NCBI GenBank assembly: GCA_030635005.1
Contig: DAOVZS010000121.1
Location: forward strand, 1-6,357
DNA: 6,357 nt
DNA from: Thiomargarita sp.
GTDB taxonomy: Bacteria > Pseudomonadota > Gammaproteobacteria > Beggiatoales > Beggiatoaceae
Direction: 5' to 3'
Below the pieces are notes generated by a model. It did not search any database and had not been told where the DNA came from. It worked only from the letters and a program-made list of their open reading frames with translations. Of this stretch, positions 1 to 6,357 are shown piece after piece. The stretch's first letter is position 1. The number at the start of each line of letters is the position of its first letter. A program made the translations under genes and the position numbers.

Positions 1-833
1 AAAGGCAAAATATCACCATTATGTTGATTTTCTAACTCTTTTAACTGTGCCTTAGCCTCTTTTTTATCTTTTTTCGTTTCAGAATTTTCTTTGACATCAA
101 TCGCATTCTGCATCATCACAGCATTTTCTTTTGAAATAGCCCCCTCTGCCACTGCGACAATACTAAAATTTTGACCATGACGGCTGCGTTGACGAATAGC
201 ATCAGCCACGACTTCAATATCATAAGGCATTTCAGGAATCAAAATAACATTCGCCCCGCCTGCAATACCTGAACCTAAAGCTAACCATCCTGTATTATGT
301 CCCATAATACCCACAATAACAATTCTGTGATGGCTATGTGCGGTGCTATGTAACCGATCAATCGCTTCAGTCGCAATCCCCAAAGCGGTGTCAAAACCAA
401 GAGTGGTATCTGTCATCGCCAAATCGTTATCAATTGTTTTGGGCAGTGTGATGATATTCAAGCCTTTTTGTTGTAAACGATAAGCATTTTTATGCGTGCC
501 ACCTCCGCCTAAACAGACTAAAACATCTAAATGATTTTTGTGATAGGTATCCACGATCGTATCCGTCATATCTAATATCTTACCCCCCACTAACATACGA
601 TGTGGTTTATCACGGCTGGTCCCTAATAAAGTCCCACCCACCGTCAAAATACCAGACAGCGCTGTATCATCCAAGCGTATTGTTCTGTTTTCTGCTAACC
701 CCCTAAAACCATCCAAAAAACCAACCACCTCCATCCCATAAGAAGTCAGTGCAGTTTTGCCAATAGCTCGAATAGCTGCATTTAAACCGGGACTATCACC
801 GCCTGCTGTTAAGATACCAATAGATTTTGCCAT
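1..833 (-). CDS. pfkA: 6-phosphofructokinase, group III (mixed-substrate) type, 3' end outside the window
   Basis: This cytoplasmic glycolytic enzyme phosphorylates fructose 6-phosphate to fructose 1,6-bisphosphate. I translated 277 residues from the ATG at 833-831; the frame stays open to the left edge, so the C-terminus is missing. Family motifs in order are the N-terminal [12 protein letters not shown] (11-22), GGTLLGTSR (66-74), the donor-site loop GGGGT (109-113), PKTIDND (131-137) with catalytic Asp135, the substrate segment around HHR (168-170) and MGH (177-179), and IPE (199-201). By alignment from memory with E. coli PfkA, Gly112 sits at position 104 and Lys132 at position 124, while the Mg-binding Asp103 is replaced by Gly111. 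Gly104 with Lys124 is the pattern of group III enzymes, some of which use ATP and others PPi, so the donor is not settled. A charged stretch at about 248-270 fits the helical insert of this group. An AAAGAG Shine-Dalgarno (850-845) lies 11 bases before the start. The family call is firm; the symbol is conventional. Confidence -1.
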   Translation of the reverse strand, partial: MAKSIGILTAGGDSPGLNAAIRAIGKTALTSYGMEVVGFLDGFRGLAENRTIRLDDTALSGILTVGGTLLGTSRDKPHRMLVGGKILDMTDTIVDTYHKNHLDVLVCLGGGGTHKNAYRLQQKGLNIITLPKTIDNDLAMTDTTLGFDTALGIATEAIDRLHSTAHSHHRIVIVGIMGHNTGWLALGSGIAGGANVILIPEMPYDIEVVADAIRQRSRHGQNFSIVAVAEGAISKENAVMMQNAIDVKENSETKKDKKEAKAQLKELENQHNGDILP

Positions 834-844
834 TATTTTAAATA

Positions 845-850
845 CTCTTT
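845..850 (-). promoter_or_regulatory. Ribosome binding site of the phosphofructokinase gene
   Basis: On the minus strand this reads AAAGAG, 11 bases ahead of the ATG at 833. That is a slightly long but workable Shine-Dalgarno spacing. It supports the chosen start, which also gives the expected short N-terminus before the GGDSPG motif. Confidence -1.
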
Positions 851-856
851 AAGTTG

Positions 857-870
857 CGAGTTATCAGTTA
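857..870 (-). repeat. Tandem TAACTGA-type heptamer repeat upstream of the phosphofructokinase gene
   Basis: Read on the minus strand, this contains TAACTGA (870-864) followed directly by the degenerate copy TAACTCG (863-857). It lies between the transglycosylase stop and the phosphofructokinase start. The surrounding 12 bases (862-873) recur exactly at 1611-1622 in the other intergenic gap. Intergenic TAACTGA direct repeats have been described in marine Beggiatoaceae genomes (established knowledge, recalled). Their function is unresolved, and a regulatory role here is only inferred. Confidence -1.
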
Positions 871-892
871 TTATTTGTCGAGAGACACGAAT

Positions 893-1606
893 TCACTGTT
901 TAATCACTTTTTGATAAGCGATATACAAGCCCATGACTTTTCGGACGTAATTTTGTGTTTCTTTATAGGGCGGAATTTTATTGCCATAGCGTTTTACAGC
1001 AGTGATGCCTGCATTATAAGCTGCTAATGCTAATTCGAGATTATTATTAAATGTTTTTAATAAACTAAATATCAATTGTGCCCCCCCAGAAATATTAGAA
1101 GCGGCATGAGTCGGATCGGTGACACCATAATGTGCGGCTATTTGAGGCATTAATTGCATTAACCCCGCTGCACCTTTAGGAGAGCGTGCCTTAGGATTAT
1201 AAGCCGATTCTACTTGGATAATCGCATGTAACAAAGCCGCCTCTACACCGACACGTGTTGACACCTTGTGTATTAAAGTTTGATACTGTTTAAATTTTTT
1301 ATTGATAGGGGGCACCTTTGAAAAAGATGATACACTGGTAGTCTCTAAAGAGACTAATTTATAATGAGATCCTTGGGGTTGATTGGTGAGATGGATAACC
1401 CCATCGGAATCTATAAATTTATAAATTTTTCCACTATGTGTCTTATTTGAATAAGAAGATATTTCTATACTTTTTTGGCGCTTTTTGGGGGAGATGTTGG
1501 TATAAATTTTTACACCATGAATATCAATATAACTATAAATCTTATTATCCTTAGCGATAATAGGACTGGTTAACAACATTATCATTAAGATGTAAATTTT
1601 TTTCAT
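893..1606 (-). CDS. Secreted lytic transglycosylase with SLT domain and two DUF4124-like repeats
   Basis: This is a predicted periplasmic enzyme that cleaves peptidoglycan between N-acetylmuramic acid and N-acetylglucosamine, leaving 1,6-anhydro ends. The 237 residues begin with a Sec signal peptide: MKK, a hydrophobic core to about 17, and a likely cut after Ala18. Two similar segments follow, YSYIDIHGVKIYTN (24-37) and YKFIDSDGVIHLTN (62-75), both matching the DUF4124 pattern of aromatic residues, Asp, a Gly-Val turn and Thr-Asn. The SLT domain covers about 110-230, with catalytic Glu133 in QVESAYNP (131-138), GAAGLMQLMP (145-154) and AAYNAG (195-200). All the expected active-site motifs are present. 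It is short compared with Slt70 and has no LysM or other obvious wall-binding domain, resembling small stand-alone SLT proteins. No lipobox is seen, so it is probably soluble in the periplasm. It diverges from nhaA and lies 59 bases upstream of the phosphofructokinase gene. The start is supported by the signal peptide, although no good Shine-Dalgarno precedes it. The physiological role is unknown. Confidence -1.
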   Translation of the reverse strand: MKKIYILMIMLLTSPIIAKDNKIYSYIDIHGVKIYTNISPKKRQKSIEISSYSNKTHSGKIYKFIDSDGVIHLTNQPQGSHYKLVSLETTSVSSFSKVPPINKKFKQYQTLIHKVSTRVGVEAALLHAIIQVESAYNPKARSPKGAAGLMQLMPQIAAHYGVTDPTHAASNISGGAQLIFSLLKTFNNNLELALAAYNAGITAVKRYGNKIPPYKETQNYVRKVMGLYIAYQKVIKQ

Positions 1607-1612
1607 AAGGTA

Positions 1613-1626
1613 TCAGTTATTAGTTA
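1613..1626 (-). repeat. Tandem TAACTGA-type heptamer repeat in the divergent intergenic region
   Basis: On the minus strand this reads TAACTAA (1626-1620) followed directly by TAACTGA (1619-1613), a 7-base period like the copy at 857-870. It lies just upstream of the transglycosylase start (ATG at 1606-1604). It also overlaps the candidate -35 box of the divergent nhaA promoter, so anything binding it could affect both genes. That regulatory effect is inference. Confidence -1.
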
Positions 1627-1652
1627 ACGACTACTCAATGCAACTTTAATAT
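1624..1652 (+). promoter_or_regulatory. Candidate sigma70-type promoter of the nhaA-gshB-parE-ung operon
   Basis: A -35-like TTAACG (1624-1629, 4 of 6 matches to TTGACA) is followed after a 17-base spacer by a -10-like TAATAT (1647-1652, 4 of 6 matches to TATAAT). The predicted start of transcription, about 1658-1660, would leave a leader of only about 8-10 bases before the nhaA ATG at 1668. The spacing is ideal, but both boxes are weak and the region is very AT-rich, so a chance match is possible. Confidence -1.
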
Positions 1653-1667
1653 TAAAAAAAATATATT

Positions 1668-2867
1668 ATGTTTACCTTTATTCATAATGCTGTGAGTCGA
1701 TTTACTAAACTTGAAACAGCAGGTGGTATTTTATTAGTTATAGGCACAATATTGGCTTTGTTGATGAGTAATTCATCTTGGGAGCATGTTTATACTACAC
1801 TAATACACACCTCTCTTTCAATTCCAGGCCAGAATATTACAATTGCATCCTTAGAATTTTGGATTAATGATGGTTTAATGGCCCTCTTTTTTTTACTGAT
1901 TGGGCTTGAATTAAAACGTGAAATGCTTGAAGGGGAATTAGCACATTTTTCACAAATCATCTTACCTACCATTGCAGCAGTAGGAGGGATGCTTGTGCCA
2001 GCACTTATTTATATCATGTTCAATTGGGATAATGCAAATACCATACATGGATGGGCTATTCCATCTGCAACAGATATTGCTTTTTCATTAGGCGTTTTGG
2101 CATTACTGGGCAGTCGTGTCCCCTTATCCTTAAAAATTTTTCTCATGGCTTTAGCCATCATTGATGATTTAGGGGCTATTCTCATTATTGCCTTTGTGTA
2201 TTCAGGACATGAATTACATCTTACCTATTTAACGTTTGCTGCAGCGATCTTAACGATACCTGGCATATTATTATATTGGAAAGGGATCACAAGTCTTAAA
2301 TTATACCTTCTTTTAGGTGTTGTTTTATGGTTTTGTGTTCTGCAATCGGGTATACATGCGACCATCGCAGGGGTTGCCCTTGCATTTTTTATTCCCAATG
2401 TCAAAGACAGTCAGGGTCATAGCCCCTTACATCAGCTTGAAAAAGCCTTACATCCTTGGGTGACTTATGGCATTTTACCCATTTTTGCCTTTGCGAATGC
2501 CGGCGTATCTTTTGAAGGGATGTCCTTAAATATTTTGCTAGAACCCGTCCCGTTAGGGATTATACTGGGCTTGTTTTTAGGCAAACAAGTGGGTGTGTTA
2601 GGATTTACATGGATAACAATCAAATTAGGATTCGCAGAACTCCCCGATCGCGCGACGTGGATGACACTTTATGGCATTTCTATTTTGTGTGGCATTGGTT
2701 TTACCATGAGTTTATTTATAGGATCATTGGCATTTACAGATCCTGCATATGTAAATGAAGTACGTCTTGCAGTTTTGCTTGCATCATTTATGGCAGCTAT
2801 TCTGGGATATTTGATTTTGTTCATGGCTACGACAAAACCCAAAGTAACTGAAAAAGAGCTATTTTAA
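1668..2867 (+). CDS. nhaA: Na+/H+ antiporter NhaA
   Basis: This inner-membrane antiporter exports Na+ (or Li+) in exchange for entering protons and supports sodium tolerance and pH homeostasis. The 399 residues match the usual NhaA length (E. coli 388) and are hydrophobic nearly throughout, consistent with 12 membrane helices. Signature parts include GLELKREML (79-87), PSATDIAFSLG (132-142) with Asp136 (E. coli Asp133), AIIDDLGA (163-170) with the ion-binding pair Asp166-Asp167 (E. coli 163/164), SGIHATIAGV (227-236), FAFANAGV (273-280), Lys306 in GLFLGKQ (E. coli Lys300) and YGISILCGIGFTMSLFIG (335-352). All key residues are present, so it should be functional. The ATG start gives the expected short cytoplasmic N-terminus before helix I. 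No Shine-Dalgarno precedes it: the leader is almost pure A/T. It is the first gene of a plus-strand cluster, 26 bases ahead of gshB, and diverges from the transglycosylase gene. Confidence -1.
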   Translation: MFTFIHNAVSRFTKLETAGGILLVIGTILALLMSNSSWEHVYTTLIHTSLSIPGQNITIASLEFWINDGLMALFFLLIGLELKREMLEGELAHFSQIILPTIAAVGGMLVPALIYIMFNWDNANTIHGWAIPSATDIAFSLGVLALLGSRVPLSLKIFLMALAIIDDLGAILIIAFVYSGHELHLTYLTFAAAILTIPGILLYWKGITSLKLYLLLGVVLWFCVLQSGIHATIAGVALAFFIPNVKDSQGHSPLHQLEKALHPWVTYGILPIFAFANAGVSFEGMSLNILLEPVPLGIILGLFLGKQVGVLGFTWITIKLGFAELPDRATWMTLYGISILCGIGFTMSLFIGSLAFTDPAYVNEVRLAVLLASFMAAILGYLILFMATTKPKVTEKELF

Positions 2868-2893
2868 AAGAAATCTAAAACAGGCAAGATATT

Positions 2894-3883
2894 ATGTCCA
2901 AACACCTTGGCATCGTCATGGATCCTATTGATCAGATCAATATCTCTAAAGACAGTAGTTTTGCCATGCTACTCGCAGCACAAGCACGCGGCTGGATCTT
3001 ATGGTATATGGAATTAAGTGATTTATGTTCGTATGACGGGCAAGCTTATGCCAGCATGCGTTCTTTAGAAGTTCGTGATGATCCTAAAAATTGGTTTTCA
3101 TTGGGCGTTGTCAAAAATAAACCTTTAAAACATTTATCCATCATTTTAATGCGTAAAGATCCCCCGTTTGATCTAGAATATATTATTGCAACATACTTAC
3201 TAGAACAAGCGGAATCCGAGGGAGTTTTTGTCGTCAACAAACCCCAAAGCCTTCGGGATGCCAATGAAAAACTATACACCGCTTGGTTTCCATCATGCTG
3301 TGCACCGACACTGGTTGCACGCCGGGCCTCCCGTTTGCGAGAGTTTTTACGAGAACAAGGTGATATTATTCTTAAACCCTTAGATGGTATGGGGGGGAAA
3401 TCTATTTTTCGGGTGATCGAAGGCGATGTGAATGCTTCTGTCATTATTGAAACCATGACAGATTATGAAAATCGTTTTGTCATGGCACAACGCTTTATCC
3501 CTGAGATTGCTAGGGGCGATAAGCGTATCTTATTGATTAATGGTGATCCTATTCCTTATGCATTAGCACGGATTCCTGCGCAAGGGGAAACGCGTGGTAA
3601 TTTAGCAGCAGGGGGGCGTGGTGAAGGGGTATCGCTCAGTATGCGTGATAAATGGATTTGTAGCAAAGTAGGCCCTGTTTTACGAAAAAAAGGCTTAATG
3701 TTTGTGGGAATAGATGTCATTGGAGATTATTTAACTGAAATTAATGTGACGAGCCCGACTTGTATCCGCGAATTAGACAAAATGTATGGATTGGATATTG
3801 CCAGACAATTGATGTCAGCGATTAATTATCAACTATTGATTATTAAAGACGAACAGCATCAACAACAAAGAGAAATAGAATGA
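2894..3883 (+). CDS. gshB: Glutathione synthetase
   Basis: This cytoplasmic ATP-grasp ligase joins glycine to gamma-glutamylcysteine, the second step of glutathione synthesis. It has 329 residues (E. coli GshB 316). The N-terminal prokaryotic GSH-synthetase domain opens with LGIVMDPIDQINISKDSSFA (5-24), very close to the E. coli sequence. MRKDPPFDLEY (86-96) and NKPQSLRDANEKL (115-127) follow. The ATP-grasp part shows ILKPLDGMGGKS (159-170) with nucleotide-binding Lys161 and the glycine-rich loop. Next come RFIPEIARGDKRIL (200-213), the substrate loop region RIPAQGETRGNLAAGG (226-241), and the metal-binding end FVGIDVIG...TEINVTSPT (270-289), with Glu282 and Asn284 at the expected Mg sites. 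The C-terminal tail is polar and Gln-rich (about 318-329). Its stop overlaps the parE start in ATGA, suggesting translational coupling. The first enzyme, GshA, is not in the window. Only a weak AGGCAAG precedes the start. Confidence -1.
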   Translation: MSKHLGIVMDPIDQINISKDSSFAMLLAAQARGWILWYMELSDLCSYDGQAYASMRSLEVRDDPKNWFSLGVVKNKPLKHLSIILMRKDPPFDLEYIIATYLLEQAESEGVFVVNKPQSLRDANEKLYTAWFPSCCAPTLVARRASRLREFLREQGDIILKPLDGMGGKSIFRVIEGDVNASVIIETMTDYENRFVMAQRFIPEIARGDKRILLINGDPIPYALARIPAQGETRGNLAAGGRGEGVSLSMRDKWICSKVGPVLRKKGLMFVGIDVIGDYLTEINVTSPTCIRELDKMYGLDIARQLMSAINYQLLIIKDEQHQQQREIE

Positions 3884-5763
3884 GTACTACTTATGATGCT
3901 GCTGATATAGAAGTCTTAACAGGGCTAGATCCTGTACGGAAACGTCCGGGGATGTATACTGATACCACGCGTCCAAATCATTTAGCACAAGAGGTTATTG
4001 ATAATAGTGTTGATGAAGCGATTGCCAAACATGCCAACCAGATTGATGTGGTATTACATAGTGATAACTCACTCAGTGTACGTGATAATGGGCGTGGAAT
4101 GCCCGTTGATCTTCATCCTGAAGAAGGCGTCAGTGGAGTAGAAGTGATTTTAACACGTTTGCATGCGGGGGGTAAATTTTCTAAAAAAACCTATCAATTT
4201 TCAGGCGGTTTGCATGGGGTAGGGGTTTCTGTTGTCAATGCACTCTCCAGTCATTTAGAAATTACCATTAAACGCAATAGTAAGTTATATCAAATGTCTT
4301 TTGCAAATGGCGATAAAACCTCAGAACTGGAAGAAGTGGGCAAAGTGGGTAAACGTAACACAGGGACAACAGTACGATTTTGGCCTAATCCAGATTATTT
4401 TGACTCTCCCCGTTTTTTACTCTCGCGTTTAATACATGTGCTACGGGCTAAAGCGGTCTTATGTGCCGGTTTAACGGTGACTTTTGAAGATGAAAATACA
4501 AAAGAAAAATTAAAATGGCATTATCAAAAAGGATTAACCACTTATTTGCTTGACAATTTAGGGGATGTAGACAGTTTACCCGATATGCCCTTGATAGGAG
4601 ATTTTGAAGATACAACAGAAGCCGTCGATTATGCTTTAATGTGGATTCCAGAAGGCGAATTCTTAACAGAAAGCTATGTCAACTTAATTCCCACAACTCA
4701 AGGCGGGACTCATGTTAATGGTTTACGCACTGGATTATTAGACGCTTTACGTGAATTTTGTGATTATCGTAATTTACTCCCGCGTGGCATAAAATTAGCG
4801 CCTGAAGATGTTTGGGAACGATGCACTTATATTTTATCAGTCAAATTAGAAGAACCGCAATTTTCGGGGCAAACGAAAGAACGCCTGTCCTCACGAACCT
4901 GTGCCACATTTGTATCTGGCGTTGTGCGTGATGCTTTTTCGCTTTGGCTCAATCAACATGTAGAATTGGGTGAGAAAATTGCTGAATTGGCCATTAATCA
5001 TGCTCAAAAACGTCTCCGTGCTGAAAAGAAAGTAGTCCGTAAAAAAGCAGTCAATGGTCCTGCATTACCGGGTAAACTCGCAGATTGTTCAAACCAAGAT
5101 TTTAATCAAACAGAATTATTTTTAGTAGAAGGGGATAGTGCGGGGGGATCTTGTCGCCAAGCACGTGATCGCACCTTTCAAGCAGTGATGCCTTTACGGG
5201 GTAAAATTTTAAACACTTGGGAAGTGGATACCAATCAAGTATTGGCCTCTCAAGAAGTACATGATATTGCTGTCGCACTAGGTATCGATCCCGGTGCTGA
5301 TAATATTGATGGCTTACGTTATGGCAAAGTGTGCGTACTGGCAGATGCAGACTCTGATGGTGCACATATTGCCACCTTATTATGTGCCTTATTTGTCAAA
5401 CATTTCCGTCTTCTTGTTGAAAAGGGACATGTCTATATTGCCACGCCCCCTTTGTATCGTATTGATATTGGAAATACAGTCTATTATGCTTTAAATGAAC
5501 ATGAAAAACAGAGCATTTTAAATCGTATCACCGCAGAGAAAAAACGGGGTAAAGTTAATGTGCAACGTTTTAAAGGTTTGGGAGAAATGAATCCCTTACA
5601 ATTACGTGAAACGACAATGGCGAAAAAAACACGACGCTTAATTCAATTAAACTTAGATGAGCCTGAAGAAACAGACAGCATGATGAATATGTTATTAATG
5701 AAAAAACGGGCACATGATCGTAAAATCTGGTTAGAAAATAAAGGTAATTTGGCAGCGGTATAA
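3880..5763 (+). CDS. parE: DNA topoisomerase IV subunit B
   Basis: This is the ATPase subunit of topoisomerase IV. With ParC it passes one duplex through another to unlink daughter chromosomes and relax supercoils. Its 627 residues match ParE (E. coli 630) and not the longer GyrB of gammaproteobacteria (about 800), as no GyrB-type insert interrupts the C-terminal part. The GHKL ATPase domain has EVIDNSVDEA (38-47) with catalytic Glu38 and Asn42, DNGRGMP (69-75) and GGLHGVGVSVVNALS (109-123). The transducer domain carries the switch Lys333 in QTKERLSSR (331-339). The TOPRIM domain has EGDSAGGS (417-424), PLRGKILNTWEV (438-449, the area of ParE quinolone-resistance changes) and DADSDG (489-494) with its metal-binding aspartates. 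The ParE-type ending contains QRFKGLGEMNPLQLRETT (562-579). Every catalytic residue is in place. It overlaps gshB by four bases and is followed after four bases by ung; parC is not in the window. An AAAGAG-like purine run lies upstream of the ATG, inside gshB. Confidence -1.
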   Translation: MSTTYDAADIEVLTGLDPVRKRPGMYTDTTRPNHLAQEVIDNSVDEAIAKHANQIDVVLHSDNSLSVRDNGRGMPVDLHPEEGVSGVEVILTRLHAGGKFSKKTYQFSGGLHGVGVSVVNALSSHLEITIKRNSKLYQMSFANGDKTSELEEVGKVGKRNTGTTVRFWPNPDYFDSPRFLLSRLIHVLRAKAVLCAGLTVTFEDENTKEKLKWHYQKGLTTYLLDNLGDVDSLPDMPLIGDFEDTTEAVDYALMWIPEGEFLTESYVNLIPTTQGGTHVNGLRTGLLDALREFCDYRNLLPRGIKLAPEDVWERCTYILSVKLEEPQFSGQTKERLSSRTCATFVSGVVRDAFSLWLNQHVELGEKIAELAINHAQKRLRAEKKVVRKKAVNGPALPGKLADCSNQDFNQTELFLVEGDSAGGSCRQARDRTFQAVMPLRGKILNTWEVDTNQVLASQEVHDIAVALGIDPGADNIDGLRYGKVCVLADADSDGAHIATLLCALFVKHFRLLVEKGHVYIATPPLYRIDIGNTVYYALNEHEKQSILNRITAEKKRGKVNVQRFKGLGEMNPLQLRETTMAKKTRRLIQLNLDEPEETDSMMNMLLMKKRAHDRKIWLENKGNLAAV

Positions 5764-5767
5764 TCTT

Positions 5768-6357
5768 ATGAGAGAAATATTACAAAATTGGCATCCTAAA
5801 TTAACAGCAGAATTTGAACAAGAATACGCTCAAAAACTGGACGCATTTATCACGCGCGAGCTCAATACACAGACGGTGTATCCGCCCAAAGAGCTTATTT
5901 TCAACGCTTTTGACAAATGTTCGTTTGAAAATTTGAAAGTAGTGATTATTGGACAAGATCCCTATCATGGGGCACATCAAGCCAATGGCTTGTGTTTTTC
6001 CGTCAATGACGGGATTAAAATTCCCCCCTCATTGCGAAATATTTTCAAAGAAGTTCAAATAGATTTGGGAAGAGAAATACCGACATCGGGTAATTTAGAA
6101 CGATGGGCAGAACAAGGGGTTTTATTATTAAACACTATTTTGACAGTCAGAGCGAATCAAGCTGCGTCACATCGTCAACAAGGCTGGGAAATTCTGACAG
6201 ATGTGATTATTCGTTTAATTTCTGATGAAAAAAAGCAGGTGGTTTTTTTACTGTGGGGAAAATATGCCCAAGAAAAAAGGAAAATTATTGATAATAAAAA
6301 ACATTTGATATTAAAATCAGCCCATCCTTCCCCATTTTCAGCAAAGAAATTCTTCTG
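5768..6357 (+). CDS. ung: Uracil-DNA glycosylase, family 1, C-terminus cut by the window
   Basis: This enzyme removes uracil from DNA, arising from cytosine deamination or dUTP incorporation, and starts base-excision repair in the cytoplasm. I translated 196 residues from the ATG at 5768; the frame is open to the edge, and about 30 residues are missing compared with E. coli Ung (229). Motifs are the catalytic water-activating GQDPYHG (62-68) with Asp64, the same number as in E. coli, then GLCFSV (74-79) with Phe77 of the uracil pocket. IPPSLRNIFKE (85-95), EQGVLLLNTILTVR (115-128) with Asn122 for uracil recognition, VVFLLWG (158-164) and the minor-groove loop HPSPFSA (186-192) with His186 follow. 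The start is four bases after the parE stop with no real Shine-Dalgarno, so it probably depends on reinitiation by ribosomes leaving parE. Family and symbol are secure. Confidence -1.
   Translation, partial: MREILQNWHPKLTAEFEQEYAQKLDAFITRELNTQTVYPPKELIFNAFDKCSFENLKVVIIGQDPYHGAHQANGLCFSVNDGIKIPPSLRNIFKEVQIDLGREIPTSGNLERWAEQGVLLLNTILTVRANQAASHRQQGWEILTDVIIRLISDEKKQVVFLLWGKYAQEKRKIIDNKKHLILKSAHPSPFSAKKFF

Noticed and set aside
876..887. Small inverted repeat TGTC-GAGA-GACA downstream of the transglycosylase stop, considered as a terminator
   Set aside because: The stem has only four base pairs and cannot be extended, and no T-run follows on the minus strand. It would not act as a Rho-independent terminator.
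1648..1667. AT-rich, partly self-complementary stretch before nhaA
   Set aside because: It is more simply explained as the -10 region and A/T-rich leader. The imperfect symmetry around an A-run does not make a convincing operator or hairpin.
1790..1972. Short 60-codon minus-strand frame inside nhaA
   Set aside because: It lies opposite conserved nhaA codons and has no Shine-Dalgarno or family resemblance.
2845..2851. TAACTGA copy near the end of nhaA (another at 3732-3738 in gshB)
   Set aside because: Both are single copies within coding sequence, encoding ordinary residues, without a tandem neighbour. About one chance hit of this heptamer is expected in an AT-rich window this size.
3046..3456. 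Open 136-codon frame on the minus strand inside gshB
   Set aside because: It lies entirely opposite a well-conserved gshB coding region, shows no recognisable motif, and has a composition rich in Arg, Ser and Lys typical of antisense frames.
5102..5494. Two open frames inside parE (minus 5102-5365 and plus 5294-5494)
   Set aside because: Both are out-of-frame readings of the strongly conserved TOPRIM region of parE, with no motif or start signal of their own.

Overview
The window looks like a piece of ordinary chromosome from a low-GC gammaproteobacterium, roughly 40% GC by eye. The GshB, ParE, Ung and NhaA proteins all read as full proteobacterial versions of their families. ParE and GshB are especially close to the gammaproteobacterial pattern as I remember it. 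Two short intergenic spots carry tandem copies of the heptamer TAACTGA, a repeat I recall being described in marine Beggiatoaceae. A relative of the Beggiatoa/Thiotrichales group is therefore a reasonable guess, but it is an inference and not a demonstrated placement.

Left half, minus strand (1-1606): a 6-phosphofructokinase of the group III/mixed-substrate type starts at 833 and runs off the left edge. Upstream of it on the same strand is a small secreted lytic transglycosylase (1606 to 893) with two DUF4124-like N-terminal repeats. The two are separated by 59 bases without a convincing terminator, so they may be co-transcribed.

Right half, plus strand (1668-6357): nhaA (Na+/H+ antiporter), gshB (glutathione synthetase), parE (topoisomerase IV subunit B) and ung (uracil-DNA glycosylase, cut by the right edge) lie head to tail. 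The gaps are 26, -4 and 4 bases, the arrangement of one operon. Their roles (sodium/pH homeostasis, thiol redox buffering, chromosome decatenation, DNA repair) do not form one pathway; at most they share a loose stress and DNA-maintenance theme.

The two units diverge from a 61-base gap (1607-1667). It holds a candidate sigma70-type promoter for the nhaA operon and one of the heptamer repeats. There is no RNA gene, mobile element, CRISPR array or gene-free stretch longer than about 60 bases. I found no new defence or mobile system. The items most worth a second look are the heptamer repeats, the phosphofructokinase donor-site residues and the leader of nhaA, which has no Shine-Dalgarno.
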